Positions 26,415 through 35,621 of a stretch of DNA of 64,000 nucleotides are shown here, in pieces. Made by a program: the position numbers and the translations under genes. Numbering within the stretch: the stretch's first letter is position 1; each line of letters starts with the position of its first letter. The notes under the pieces were generated by a model. The model was given only the letters and a program-made list of their open reading frames with translations. It did not search any database and was not told the DNA's origin. Origin of the DNA: Tardiphaga alba (GTDB lineage: Bacteria; Pseudomonadota; Alphaproteobacteria; Rhizobiales; Xanthobacteraceae). The stretch spans positions 1,753,001-1,817,000 of the forward strand of contig NZ_CP036498.1 in assembly GCF_018279705.1 (NCBI RefSeq), read 5' to 3'.

Positions 26415-27083
26415 CTAACGGGCTTCCAGAATTTCAGGCAGCAGCCGCGTAGCGCCCCCGAGGAAACTTCTGACGGCATCGACGACGATGTCGTCGAGCT
26501 TGTCCGGCGTCGGTGTCTCATAAACGAAACGGCGGATGGCCATGTAGAAGATGCGGCCGTGCAGGCCCCAGAACAGCTCGACTTCGCGTTCCGACAGCGG
26601 GACCTTGTCGCTCGATGCGAGCTTCAGGTCGTGACGGAGTTCGCGGCAGGCCGGCTCGATGATCTGCTCGCGCACGATCTCCAGATAGCGCTTGGTGATG
26701 TCGAACGACTTCATCCCCGAAAACACGAAGATGCGAACCCAGTTATACTCGAACACCTGCTGCACATATTCGAGGTAGAAGCGCGACAGCCGCGTCTCCA
26801 GCGTCAGCGAGCGGTCCTGGATCAGGCCGGCCCATGTGGGTGACCAGCGGCTGAGGTAGATTTCCTCATAGACGCGTTCGATCAGCGCTTCCTTGCTCGG
26901 GAAGTGGCGATAGATGGCCGAATGGGTGATTCCCATGCGCTTGGCCAACTCCCGCGTCTGCCCGCCAAAACCCTGTTCGGCGAAGAACTTGATGGCTTCG
27001 TCGAGGATGAAACGCTCGCGCTCGGCGGCGCGCATGTTGCGGCGGGGCGGCTTTTCGGCAGTTTTGACGGGCTTTTTGACCAT
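26415..27083 (-). CDS. TetR-family repressor of the molybdenum hydroxylase operon
   Basis: Regulator of 222 residues. Helix-turn-helix at about 20-65 (FILDEAIKFFAEQGFGGQTRELAKRMGITHSAIYRHFPSKEAL), then a helical ligand-binding domain. The ATG at 27083 follows GAAGTG. Two identical 12-bp inverted repeats lie upstream, between it and the divergent operon, so it very probably represses both. It likely senses the substrate imported by the Liv-type transporter or a product of the hydroxylase; identity unknown. Confidence 0.88.
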   Translation of the reverse strand: MVKKPVKTAEKPPRRNMRAAERERFILDEAIKFFAEQGFGGQTRELAKRMGITHSAIYRHFPSKEALIERVYEEIYLSRWSPTWAGLIQDRSLTLETRLSRFYLEYVQQVFEYNWVRIFVFSGMKSFDITKRYLEIVREQIIEPACRELRHDLKLASSDKVPLSEREVELFWGLHGRIFYMAIRRFVYETPTPDKLDDIVVDAVRSFLGGATRLLPEILEAR

Positions 27084-27129
27084 TTTCACTTCGATTTACT
27101 TGTGACTGAATATCGCATTCGCAAAAAGA

Positions 27130-27141
27130 GACCAAATGGTC
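27130..27141. promoter_or_regulatory. TetR operator copy 1
   Basis: GACCAAATGGTC: arms GACCA and TGGTC around AA. It is 47 bases ahead of the TetR start and identical to copy 2, 53 bp away (five helical turns). Confidence 0.8.
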
Positions 27142-27182
27142 ATTTCTCTTGACCGGCGGTATTCGACGTGTTCTAGATTTAA

Positions 27183-27194
27183 GACCAAATGGTC
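27183..27194. promoter_or_regulatory. TetR operator copy 2
   Basis: Second exact copy of GACCAAATGGTC, 36 bases before the chosen TTG start of the hydroxylase operon. The ATG inside it (27189) is in frame with the gene, but starting there would place the operator within the coding region. Confidence 0.8.
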
Positions 27195-27230
27195 ACAAAG
27201 CGGCGTCCGCGAGACGCCTCGGGGGATACG

Positions 27231-28094
27231 TTGAAGGCGAGGGCGTTCAACTATGTGAGGGCTTCCACGATCGTGGAGGCGCTTGAAGCATTCGAGGGAG
27301 CCGGCAGCGATGCGAGCTATATCGCAGGCGGGCAGAGCCTCGTGCCGTCGCTTGCCCTGCGTTTGCAGGCGCCCGAACTGCTGATCGACATCGCGCATAT
27401 TCCCGATCTTCGCGGCATCGAGCTCAAAGGCAGCTGGCTCCGTATCGGTGCATTGACGCGCCATGCCGAGGTGCTGGCCGATCCTTTGATCCGCAAACAC
27501 GCGCCGCTCTATAGCGAAGCCGCGCCGCATGTCGCGCATCCCGCGATCCGCAACAAGGGGACGCTTGGCGGCAGCATTTCGCATGCCGATCCCGCCTCGG
27601 AATTCCCTGCCATGACGCTGGCGCTCGGCGCCGAACTCGAAATCGCCAATCGCGACGGGACGCGCCGCGTGTCCGCGGATGAATTCTTCGTCGATCTGTT
27701 TCAGACCGCCATTGAGCCCGGCGAGTTGCTGGTCGCCATTCACGTACCTGTCGTTCGGCCGACGCATCGTTGGGCATTTCACGAGCTCGCGCGCCGGCGT
27801 GGTGATTTCGCGCTGGTCGGCTGCGGAATTCTGGCTGATGTCATCGACGGCGCAATTGAGCAAATCCGCATCGTGTTCTTCTCCGTCGGCAACACACCTT
27901 TGCGGGCGTGGAAAGCGGAAGATGCTTTGATGGGCCGCGTCCTCAATGAGGACGCCATCGCTGCGGCGCAGGCCGCCGTGATCCATGACCTTGATCCACC
28001 GGAAGATGAGAATGTGCCACCCGCCATGCGGCGTCATCTGGCGCGCGTGGTGCTGGGCCGGTTGCTCGGCGACATCGCGAGGCAAAAGCCATGA
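27231..28094 (+). CDS. Molybdenum hydroxylase, FAD-binding medium subunit
   Basis: FAD subunit of a three-subunit xanthine-dehydrogenase/CO-dehydrogenase-family enzyme; passes electrons from the iron-sulfur subunit to the acceptor. Starts KARAFNYVRASTIVEAL; FAD motifs are YIAGGQSLVPSLALRL (residues about 31-46) and IRNKGTLGGSISHADPASEFPA (about 106-127). The TTG at 27231 is chosen because GGGGGA lies just ahead, the N-terminus matches the family, and the ATG at 27189 falls inside a TetR operator. The product is 287 residues. It overlaps the next gene by four bases. Confidence 0.88.
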   Translation: MKARAFNYVRASTIVEALEAFEGAGSDASYIAGGQSLVPSLALRLQAPELLIDIAHIPDLRGIELKGSWLRIGALTRHAEVLADPLIRKHAPLYSEAAPHVAHPAIRNKGTLGGSISHADPASEFPAMTLALGAELEIANRDGTRRVSADEFFVDLFQTAIEPGELLVAIHVPVVRPTHRWAFHELARRRGDFALVGCGILADVIDGAIEQIRIVFFSVGNTPLRAWKAEDALMGRVLNEDAIAAAQAAVIHDLDPPEDENVPPAMRRHLARVVLGRLLGDIARQKP

Positions 28095-28603
28095 GCGATC
28101 TCGTCGATGTCACGCTGAAGGTGAACGGCAGTGAAGTGTCGCATCGCGTCCCCGCGCGGACAACGCTGGCCGACTTTTTGCGGCAGACGCTGGAACTCAC
28201 CGGCACGCATACGGGCTGCGAGATGGGCGTTTGTGGCGCATGTCTCGTATTGCTGGATGGCACCGTTGTGCATTCCTGCCTGACCTTCGCTGTGCAGGCG
28301 AGCGGTTCGGCTGTGGAGACGGTCGAGGGGCTCACCGAGCGCGCGGTGATCGCCGATCTCCAGGACGCCTTCCATCAGCGCAATTCCTTGCAATGCGGCT
28401 TCTGCACGCCGGGCATGTTGATGACCGCCTATAGCCTGCTGTCGCAGCCGGGCGTGCCGTCGCGCGAGGAAATCCGCGACGCCTTGTCGGGCAACTACTG
28501 CCGCTGCACCGGCTATGAAGCGATCGTCGATGCCATCGAGACCACGGCGCGCAACCGCGCCGAAGGCCGCGATGCGCCTGCGCACGAGGAGGTCGAGGCA
28601 TGA
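28091..28603 (+). CDS. Molybdenum hydroxylase, 2Fe-2S small subunit
   Basis: Two [2Fe-2S] clusters: a plant-ferredoxin-type N-terminal domain with GCEMGVCGACLVLLDGTVVHSC (about 41-62) and a helical C-terminal domain with CGFCTPGM and CRCTGYE (about 103-142). The 170-residue length is normal for CoxS/xanthine dehydrogenase small subunits. It overlaps both neighbours by four bases. It carries electrons from the molybdenum centre to FAD. Confidence 0.93.
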   Translation: MSDLVDVTLKVNGSEVSHRVPARTTLADFLRQTLELTGTHTGCEMGVCGACLVLLDGTVVHSCLTFAVQASGSAVETVEGLTERAVIADLQDAFHQRNSLQCGFCTPGMLMTAYSLLSQPGVPSREEIRDALSGNYCRCTGYEAIVDAIETTARNRAEGRDAPAHEEVEA

Positions 28604-30972
28604 GCGCGATCACCTCCCTCGATCGTCCGAATTCCTATATCGGCCGCTCGGTTCCGCGGCCGAATGCCAAGCGCTTGCTCGCTGGCCGCGGCCGTTATGT
28701 CACCGACATCACGCTGCCGCGCATGCTGCATGTCGCTTATGTGCGCAGCCCCTATGCGCATGCGAAGATCGTGTCCATCGATGCGCAGGCCGCGCGCGAG
28801 GCGCCGGGTGTTCGCCTTGTCGCCACCGGTGAAGACTTGGCAAAGCTTTGCACGCCATGGGTCGGAACCATGGATCACTTCAAGGGCATGAAGTCGCCGC
28901 CGCAATTGCCGTTGCCCATCGACAAGGTCGTGTGGGCCGGGCAAGCGGTGGTCGCCGTCGTTGCCGACACGCGCGCTTTGGCCGAGGATGCGGCTGAGCT
29001 TGTCTACATCGAATTCGATGAACTCCCGGCCGTCGTCGATATCGATGCGGCCCGCGATCCCGATGCGCCGGTGATCTCGCCTGAGCTCGGAAGCAATCTC
29101 TGCTTCCAGGGCAAGCTCGACACCGGCAGTGTCGATGACGTGTTCGCGAGCGCCGCGCTGGTGGTGGAAGAGGAATTCCATTTCGGCCGCCACACCGCCG
29201 TCACCATGGAGCCGCGCGCGATCATTGCCGACTACGATGCCAGCGAGCCGAAGCTCACGGTGCATCATGCCACCCAGACGCCGTATCAGTTCCAGGATAT
29301 CTATTCCCGCCACTACGGCATTCCCGAATCCTGCGTGCGCGTGATCGCGCCGGATATCGGCGGCTCCTTCGGCATGAAGCTGCACATGTATCACGAGGAC
29401 ATGGCGGTGGTCGGGCTCAGCATCATGCTGGGGCGTCCGGTGAAATATGTCGCCGACCGCATGGAATCCTTCGTCTCCGACATCCACGCGCGCGATCATC
29501 GCGTCCGCGCACGGATGGCTGCGGATGCCGACGGCAATATCTTGGCCATGGATGTCGAGGATGTCACCGGTATCGGCGCTTTCTCCGCCTATCCGCGCAC
29601 CAGCGTGGTGGAGGGCAATCAGGTCTATCGCCTGATGGGCGCGCCTTACACGTTCAAGAACTACCGCGCCGATCTGCAGGTCGTGTTCCAGAACAAGGTG
29701 CAGATGAGCCAGTATCGTGCCGTCGGCCATCCCGTGGCCTGCACGGTGACCGAGCGGTTGGTAGACATGATCGCCGCGAAGACGGCGCAGGATGTGTTCG
29801 CCATCCGCAGCGGCAATCTGATTCCGGACGACGCCTATCCCTGCACGTCCCCCACCGGCTACAAATTCGAGTCGCTGTCGCATCATGCCTGCCTCGCAAA
29901 GATCCGCGAACTGATGGATTATGATGGCCTGCGCGCCGAGCAGGCCGAGTTGCGCAAGCAGGGCATCCATCGCGGCATCGGCATCGCGACCTTTGTCGAG
30001 ATCACCAATCCGAGCCCGGCCTTCTACGGCGTCGGCGGTGTCCGCATCTCGTCGCAGGACGGCGCCATCCTCAAGATCACGCCGTCCGGCGATGTGCGCT
30101 GCCTGATTTCGATTACCGAACTTGGGCAGGGCACCGAGACCATCGTCGGCCAGATCGTGGCGGAGCATCTCGGTGTCGATCGCGACCGCATCAAGGTGAT
30201 CACCGGCGACACAGAGACGACGCCCCATGGCGGCGCCACCTATGCCTGCCGCGGCGCGGGCATCGGCGGCGAGACGGCGCTGCAGGCGGCGCAGAAGCTC
30301 AAGGGCAACGTGCTCTCCGTCGCCGCCGCGATCCTGCAGGAAGATGCCGGCAAGCTCGACATGCAGGCCGGCTGGATCATCGACAAGGCCACCGGCCAGC
30401 AGCGCATCGAACTCGCCGAGATCGCGCGTATCGCTTACTTCCGCTCGGATACGTTGCCGCCGGGCACGCAGGCGCAACTTTCCGTCGCGCATCACTATGC
30501 GCCGGAGGGCTATCCTTTCGCCTTCACTAATGGCGTGCAGGCCTGCCATCTCGAACTCGATGTCGAGACCGGTATGGTGAAAATCCTGAAAGTGTGGGTG
30601 GTGGAAGACTGCGGCCGTGTCATCAATCCGTTGCTGGTGGATGAGCAGATCCGCGGCGGCGTGGTGCAGGGGCTGGGCGCCGCGTTCTTCGAGGAATGCG
30701 TCTATGGCGAGGGCGGCCAGCTCACCAACGGCTCGCTGGCCGACTATCTCGTCCCCATGGCGGTGGAGATGCCGGATATCGTCGTCGCCCATGTGGAGAC
30801 GCCCACGCTGGATACCCAGCTTGGTGCAAAGGGAGTCGGCGAAGCTGGCACGGCGGCGGCTTCGGCGGCAGCTATGAACGCCATCAATGATGCAATGTCG
30901 CCGTTCGGCGGCACCATCGCGCAAGTGCCGATGACGCCTGCGCGTATTCTCAAGGCACTTGGACATATCTGA
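28600..30972 (+). CDS. Molybdenum hydroxylase, molybdopterin-binding large subunit
   Basis: Catalytic subunit of 790 residues. N-terminal hammerhead domain (about 15-130, IGRSVPRPNAKRLLAGRGRY), then molybdopterin-binding regions including DIGGSFGMKLHMY, TELGQGTETIVGQIVAE, and the C-terminal GAKGVGEAGTAAASAA with the conserved active-site Glu. The loop that in CO dehydrogenase carries AYxCSFR, and in many form-II proteins AYRGAGR, reads SQYRAVGHPVAC here, so it is not a form-I CO dehydrogenase. Substrate unknown; likely an aromatic, N-heterocyclic or purine-like compound. Followed by an ABC importer that may supply it. Confidence 0.88.
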   Translation: MSAITSLDRPNSYIGRSVPRPNAKRLLAGRGRYVTDITLPRMLHVAYVRSPYAHAKIVSIDAQAAREAPGVRLVATGEDLAKLCTPWVGTMDHFKGMKSPPQLPLPIDKVVWAGQAVVAVVADTRALAEDAAELVYIEFDELPAVVDIDAARDPDAPVISPELGSNLCFQGKLDTGSVDDVFASAALVVEEEFHFGRHTAVTMEPRAIIADYDASEPKLTVHHATQTPYQFQDIYSRHYGIPESCVRVIAPDIGGSFGMKLHMYHEDMAVVGLSIMLGRPVKYVADRMESFVSDIHARDHRVRARMAADADGNILAMDVEDVTGIGAFSAYPRTSVVEGNQVYRLMGAPYTFKNYRADLQVVFQNKVQMSQYRAVGHPVACTVTERLVDMIAAKTAQDVFAIRSGNLIPDDAYPCTSPTGYKFESLSHHACLAKIRELMDYDGLRAEQAELRKQGIHRGIGIATFVEITNPSPAFYGVGGVRISSQDGAILKITPSGDVRCLISITELGQGTETIVGQIVAEHLGVDRDRIKVITGDTETTPHGGATYACRGAGIGGETALQAAQKLKGNVLSVAAAILQEDAGKLDMQAGWIIDKATGQQRIELAEIARIAYFRSDTLPPGTQAQLSVAHHYAPEGYPFAFTNGVQACHLELDVETGMVKILKVWVVEDCGRVINPLLVDEQIRGGVVQGLGAAFFEECVYGEGGQLTNGSLADYLVPMAVEMPDIVVAHVETPTLDTQLGAKGVGEAGTAAASAAAMNAINDAMSPFGGTIAQVPMTPARILKALGHI

Positions 30973-31002
30973 TCGACAAGACTGACAACAGGGAGGGAGC
31001 AC

Positions 31003-32253
31003 ATGACCAAGGACAACCGAAACTCGAACCGTTTCACTATTTCCCGTCGCCATATGCTGGCGGCGCTCGGCACCGGTGCCGGCGTGATGGCCATGCCGTG
31101 GATCGCCCGCGCGGCCGACGACAATATCCGCATCGGCTTTCCGACGCCGCTGACCGGTCCGTTCGCCGCTGAAGCGAAGGATCAGGTCAAGAGCGCCGAA
31201 CTCGCCGTCAAGCAGGTCAATGACAAGGGTGGCGTCAATGGCCGCAAGGTCGAGCTGCTGGTGCGCGACGACAAGCTGAATGGCGGCGAAGCCGCCACGC
31301 GCACGCTCGAACTGATCGAGAAGGACAAGGTGCATGCGATCGTCGGATCGCTGTCCAGCGCCGTGCAGCTCGCGGTGAACGAAGTCACCCGCGCCCGCGG
31401 CGTGCTTTATGTTTCGATCAGCCAGTCCGACACCATCAACGAGGTCAAGGATTTCAGCAAATACACCTTCCACGAAGCGCTGAACCCGACCATGACCACG
31501 GCCGCCGTGGCGCGTTACGCGTTCAAGAAGGGCACCAAGGTCGCCCATCTCGTCGCCGACTATGCCTATGGCCATGAGATGCTGCGCGGCTTCAAGCGCG
31601 CGCAAGCGGCGATCGGCGCGGAAACGGTGGGCGAGATCATGCACCCGTTCGGCGCCGCCGATTATTCCACCTTCATGCCGCGCCTGCGCTCCATGCGTCC
31701 GGACATCCTCTGCATCAGCAACTTTGGTCGCGACCAGGCAAATTCGATCAAGCAGGCGGTCGATTTCGGCCTCAAGCAAAGTTCGAAAATCGTCGTGCCA
31801 GTGCTGCTGCACAACCAGCGTCTCGCCGTCACGCCTGAAGTGTTCGAAGGCGTCGTCGGTGGCTCCAATTATTACTGGGGGCTCGAAGGCACGCTGCCAT
31901 CGGCCAAGGCGTTCAACGATGCCTATCGTGCGGCCAATGGCGGTGCCATCCCGACCGATTACGGCGCCTATGGCTATACAGGCGTGATGTCGCTGCTGCA
32001 GGCGATGCAGGCTGCGGGCGGCACCGACACCGACAAGGTGATCGCGGCCCTCGAAGCGCTGAAATACGACGTCGCCAAGGGCCCGCAATATTATCGGAAG
32101 TGCGATCACCAGTCGGTGCAGTCGGTTCTCGTCCTCGAGTCCAAGAAGAAGGCCGACATGAAGGGCGACAGCGATCTGTTCAGCATCGTCGCCAATGAAG
32201 CGCCGTCGGAACAGGTGCTGCGCACCTGCACCGAACTCGGCTTCCCCACCTAA
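31003..32253 (+). CDS. Liv-type ABC transporter substrate-binding protein (Tat-exported)
   Basis: Periplasmic type-I binding protein of 416 residues. The N-terminus SRRHMLAALGTGAGVMAMPW is a Tat-like signal (double Arg, hydrophobic segment, cleavage near ARA-ADD). Mature start IRIGFPTPLTGPFAAEAKDQ and the binding-fold motifs (EGVVGGSNYYWGLEG) are of the branched-chain amino acid/amide class, which in this bacterial group often bind aromatic or other organic acids. It is 30 bases after the hydroxylase and first of a full importer. Confidence 0.9.
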   Translation: MTKDNRNSNRFTISRRHMLAALGTGAGVMAMPWIARAADDNIRIGFPTPLTGPFAAEAKDQVKSAELAVKQVNDKGGVNGRKVELLVRDDKLNGGEAATRTLELIEKDKVHAIVGSLSSAVQLAVNEVTRARGVLYVSISQSDTINEVKDFSKYTFHEALNPTMTTAAVARYAFKKGTKVAHLVADYAYGHEMLRGFKRAQAAIGAETVGEIMHPFGAADYSTFMPRLRSMRPDILCISNFGRDQANSIKQAVDFGLKQSSKIVVPVLLHNQRLAVTPEVFEGVVGGSNYYWGLEGTLPSAKAFNDAYRAANGGAIPTDYGAYGYTGVMSLLQAMQAAGGTDTDKVIAALEALKYDVAKGPQYYRKCDHQSVQSVLVLESKKKADMKGDSDLFSIVANEAPSEQVLRTCTELGFPT

Positions 32254-32273
32254 GCGAAGGCACGCGCCGTCCC

Positions 32274-33140
32274 ATGGATACAGAACTCATTCTGATGCAG
32301 CTCTTCTCGGGAGTTGCCCTCGGTGCCATCCTCGTGATCACCGCGCTCGGCCTGTCGATCATCTTCGGCATGATGGGCGTCGTGAATTTCGCGCATGGCG
32401 CCCTGTTCATGGTCGGCGCCTATGCCGGGCTGTGGGTGGCCTCATTGACCGGCAGTTTCTGGTGGGGGCTGCTCGTCGCCCCCATCATGATCGGCGTGTT
32501 CGGCATGCTGATCGAATTCGTCCTGATCCGGCGGCTCTATGGCCGCTCGATCGACGATCCGCTGCTGCTCACCTTCGGCCTCAGCTATGTGCTGGTCGAA
32601 GGCGTGCGCATCGTGTTCGGCAGCGACGGCATTCCGTTCCCGACCCCGTCGCTGCTCACCGGCGTCGTCGATCTCGGCGTCGGCTTCTTCCCGATCTATC
32701 GCATCTTCGTCGTCGGTCTCGTCTTCGCCATCGTCGTGCTGCTGTGGCTCGGGTTGGAGAAAACGAAATTCGGCCTCATCGTCCGCGCCGGCGCGCGTGA
32801 TCCGATGATGATGCGCGTGCTCGGCGTCGATATCAGCAAGGTCTGGCTCGCGGTGTTTGGCCTCGGCATTGGTCTCGCCGCGCTCGGCGGCGTGCTTGCC
32901 GGGCCGATGCGCTCGGTCAATCCCGAGATGGGTGCGCTGGTGCTGGCCGAAGCCTTCGTGGTGACTGTCATCGGCGGCCTCGGCTCGCTGGTCGGCGCCA
33001 TCATCGCCGGCCTTCTGGTCGGCGTCGTCATCAGCATGACCGCGCTGTTCGCGCCCGAAATGGCGACCATCGTGATGTTCGCGCTGATGGCCATCGTGCT
33101 TCTGATCCGGCCACAGGGCCTGTTCGGCAAACTCGCGTAA
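32274..33140 (+). CDS. livH: Branched-chain-type ABC permease LivH
   Basis: Inner-membrane permease of 288 residues with about eight helices, opening LILMQLFSGVALGAILVITALGLSIIFGMMGVVNFAHG, the signature of LivH. The coupling motif for the ATPases is in the region VRAGARDPMMMRVLGVDISKVW. Directly downstream of the binding protein and part of the same operon. Confidence 0.93.
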   Translation: MDTELILMQLFSGVALGAILVITALGLSIIFGMMGVVNFAHGALFMVGAYAGLWVASLTGSFWWGLLVAPIMIGVFGMLIEFVLIRRLYGRSIDDPLLLTFGLSYVLVEGVRIVFGSDGIPFPTPSLLTGVVDLGVGFFPIYRIFVVGLVFAIVVLLWLGLEKTKFGLIVRAGARDPMMMRVLGVDISKVWLAVFGLGIGLAALGGVLAGPMRSVNPEMGALVLAEAFVVTVIGGLGSLVGAIIAGLLVGVVISMTALFAPEMATIVMFALMAIVLLIRPQGLFGKLA

Positions 33141-33153
33141 CGGAGAGACAATC

Positions 33154-34146
33154 ATGAATGCCCCATCCGTTGCCGCCCCATTGCCTGCCGAGGCGCGAAA
33201 GCCTGCGCGTCTCAAGGCGATCATGACAACCTATCGCGTGCCGCTGTCGATCCTGGCGCTGTGCATCCTGCCATGGCTGCTGCCGTCCAAGGCGCTGGCG
33301 GTCAATGTGCTGATCTACGGCGTCGTCTGCGTCGGCTATAACCTGCTGTTCGGATACACCGGCCTGCTGTCCTTCGGCCACGCCGCCTTCTTCGGCGCCG
33401 GCGCCTATATCACCGGCATCGCCATCGGTCAGTTCGGTGTGCCCTGGTATCTCGCCGTCCTGATGGGCGTTGCGGGTGGCGCCGTGCTCGCCTTCATCAT
33501 CGGCGGCATGTCCACGCGCACGCGCGGCATCTATTTCTCCATGGTCACGCTCGCGCTGGCGCAGCTCGTCTATTACGTCGCGCTGCAGGCATCGAGCTGG
33601 ACCGGAGGCGAGAACGGCCTGCGCGGCTTCACCGTGAACAAGATCAACCTGTTCGGCTTCGACATCAATTTCCTCGATCCCGTGAACAAATATTACGTGC
33701 TGATGGTGTTCGCCGCCGCCGCGTTGTGGCTGGTGTCGCGGATTCTCAATTCGCCCTTCGGCGCTGCCATCGAGGCGATCCGCGAGAATGAGCGCCGCGC
33801 CCGCACCTGCGGCTACGATGTGGAGCGCACGAAACTGCTGTCCTTCACGCTGTCTGGCACCATCTGCGCCCTCGGCGGCACCATGTCGGCGCTACATCTC
33901 GCTTTCGTTCCGCTGGAATCGCTGCACTACCTGACATCGGGCATGATCGTCATGATGACGCTGCTCGGCGGCGCCTCGAGTTTCTTCGGCCCGTTCATCG
34001 GCGCGCTGGTGTTCCTCCTGATGGAAGACGTGTTCTCGCTGTGGACGTCGCACTGGCAGATCATCGTCGGCTCCATCTTCGTGTTGTTCGTGCTGTTCCT
34101 GCCCAAGGGCATCTGGGGCACATTCCTGTCGAGGGTCGTCCGATGA
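33154..34146 (+). CDS. livM: Branched-chain-type ABC permease LivM
   Basis: Second permease subunit, 330 residues, with LLFGYTGLLSFGHAAFFGAGAY (LivM signature) and the cytoplasmic coupling loop AIRENERRARTCGYDVERTKLL. A non-hydrophobic start of about 25 residues precedes the first helix. Its stop overlaps the livG start by four bases (ATGA). Confidence 0.93.
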   Translation: MNAPSVAAPLPAEARKPARLKAIMTTYRVPLSILALCILPWLLPSKALAVNVLIYGVVCVGYNLLFGYTGLLSFGHAAFFGAGAYITGIAIGQFGVPWYLAVLMGVAGGAVLAFIIGGMSTRTRGIYFSMVTLALAQLVYYVALQASSWTGGENGLRGFTVNKINLFGFDINFLDPVNKYYVLMVFAAAALWLVSRILNSPFGAAIEAIRENERRARTCGYDVERTKLLSFTLSGTICALGGTMSALHLAFVPLESLHYLTSGMIVMMTLLGGASSFFGPFIGALVFLLMEDVFSLWTSHWQIIVGSIFVLFVLFLPKGIWGTFLSRVVR

Positions 34147-34898
34147 GTGCGCCACTGCTCGCCGTCGAAAATGTCGGCATGAAATTCGGGGGCTTCATCG
34201 CGCTGCAGGGCGTGACCACCGAATTCCGTCCCGGCCGCGTCACCTCCATCATCGGGCCGAACGGCGCCGGCAAGAGCACGTTCTTCAATGTGCTGTCCGG
34301 CGTGCTGACGCCGTCCACGGGATCGGTGCGTTTCAAGGGCGACGATCTCAAGGGCACGCGCCAGCATGAATTCGTTCACCGCGGCATCGCGCGCTCCTAT
34401 CAGATTACCAACATCTTCCCCGATCTGAGCGTGCACGAAAACGTCCGCGTCGCGGCGCAAGCCGGCCGCGCGCGCTACAACATCTGGACCAACCGCAACA
34501 GGTTTCCCGAGCTCGATGCCCGTGCCGACAAGGCGCTGGAATCCGTCGGCCTCATCGCTAAGCGCAATGAGACGGCGAAATTCCTCGCTCACGGCCAGCA
34601 GCGCGCGCTGGAGATCGCGATCGCCCTGATCTCCGATCCCGAATTGCTGCTGCTCGACGAGCCCACCGCCGGCATGGGCCCGGAGGAAACCAAGGAAATG
34701 GTCGCGCTGCTGGAGAAACTCGCAGCGGAGCGCACCATCCTTCTGGTCGAGCACAAGATGAAGATGATCCTCGGCCTCAGCGATCGCATCCTCGTGCTGC
34801 ATCACGGCCAGCTCATCGCCGACGGCACGCCGCACGAGATCCAGACGGACCCCGAGGTTCGTCGCGTCTATCTGGGACAGAACCATGGCTATGCTTGA
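34143..34898 (+). CDS. livG: ABC transporter ATPase LivG
   Basis: Nucleotide-binding subunit, 251 residues. Walker A GPNGAGKSTFFN (about 37-48), a Q-loop region, the degenerate ABC signature AHGQQRALEIAIAL, and Walker B LLLLDEPTAGMGP. The start at MSAPLLAVENVGMKFGG overlaps livM; an upstream in-frame ATG lies inside livM and is not used. Confidence 0.95.
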   Translation: MSAPLLAVENVGMKFGGFIALQGVTTEFRPGRVTSIIGPNGAGKSTFFNVLSGVLTPSTGSVRFKGDDLKGTRQHEFVHRGIARSYQITNIFPDLSVHENVRVAAQAGRARYNIWTNRNRFPELDARADKALESVGLIAKRNETAKFLAHGQQRALEIAIALISDPELLLLDEPTAGMGPEETKEMVALLEKLAAERTILLVEHKMKMILGLSDRILVLHHGQLIADGTPHEIQTDPEVRRVYLGQNHGYA

Positions 34899-35595
34899 GA
34901 TCAAGGACCTGAACGCCTGGTATGGCTCCAGCCACACGCTGCACGGCGTCTCGCTGAACGTGAAGCAGGGCGAAGTCGTCGCACTGGTTGGCCGCAATGG
35001 CGCTGGCAAGACCACCACCATCCGCTCCATCATGGGCCTGATGCCGAAGATCACCGGCAGCATGCAGTTCGATGGCAAGAACCTTGTCTCGCTGAAAGCC
35101 CATGAGCGCTATCGCCTCGGCCTCGCTTATGTGCCGGAAGAACGCCGCATCGTGCCCGGGCTCACCGTGCGCGAGAACCTGCAGCTCGGCCTCGTTGCCG
35201 GGAGCGGCAAGATCGACGAGCGCGAGGCCATCGAGGAGATCGCCGAGAGCTTTCCGCGCCTCAAGGAGCGTCTCGATCAGGAAGGCGTCACCATGTCGGG
35301 CGGCGAGCAGCAGATGCTCGCCATTGCGCGCGCCACCATCGCCAAGCCGAAGATGATTCTGCTGGACGAGCCGTCCGAAGGCATCATGCCGGTACTGGTG
35401 GAGGAGATGGGCGTGCTGTTCCGCAAGCTGCGCGATCAGGGCGTCACGCTTTTGCTGGTCGAGCAGAATGTCGAATGGGCACTGCGCCTCGCCGATCGTG
35501 CTGTGATCCTGGATCAGGGAGAGGTCGTCTATGAGAGCAGTTCGGAAGCGCTGCTCGCCGACAAGGACATGCAGGAACGTTATTGCGCGGTCTGA
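34885..35595 (+). CDS. livF: ABC transporter ATPase LivF
   Basis: Second nucleotide-binding subunit, 236 residues. Walker A GRNGAGKTTTIRS, the signature MSGGEQQMLAIARA and Walker B MILLDEPSEGIMP. It overlaps livG by 14 bases. With livH, livM, livG and the binding protein it completes one importer. Confidence 0.95.
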   Translation: MAMLEIKDLNAWYGSSHTLHGVSLNVKQGEVVALVGRNGAGKTTTIRSIMGLMPKITGSMQFDGKNLVSLKAHERYRLGLAYVPEERRIVPGLTVRENLQLGLVAGSGKIDEREAIEEIAESFPRLKERLDQEGVTMSGGEQQMLAIARATIAKPKMILLDEPSEGIMPVLVEEMGVLFRKLRDQGVTLLLVEQNVEWALRLADRAVILDQGEVVYESSSEALLADKDMQERYCAV

Positions 35596-35621
35596 CGCGC
35601 GAGCAGGTGAGGATCAATCCC

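Noticed and set aside
28600..30972. Calling the hydroxylase a CO dehydrogenase (CoxL form I)
   Set aside because: The form-I active-site loop AYxCSFR is absent.
28513..32109. Open frame of about 1200 codons antisense to the hydroxylase and binding-protein genes
   Set aside because: Spans two well-supported genes on the other strand, composition typical of antisense frames in GC-rich DNA, no domain.
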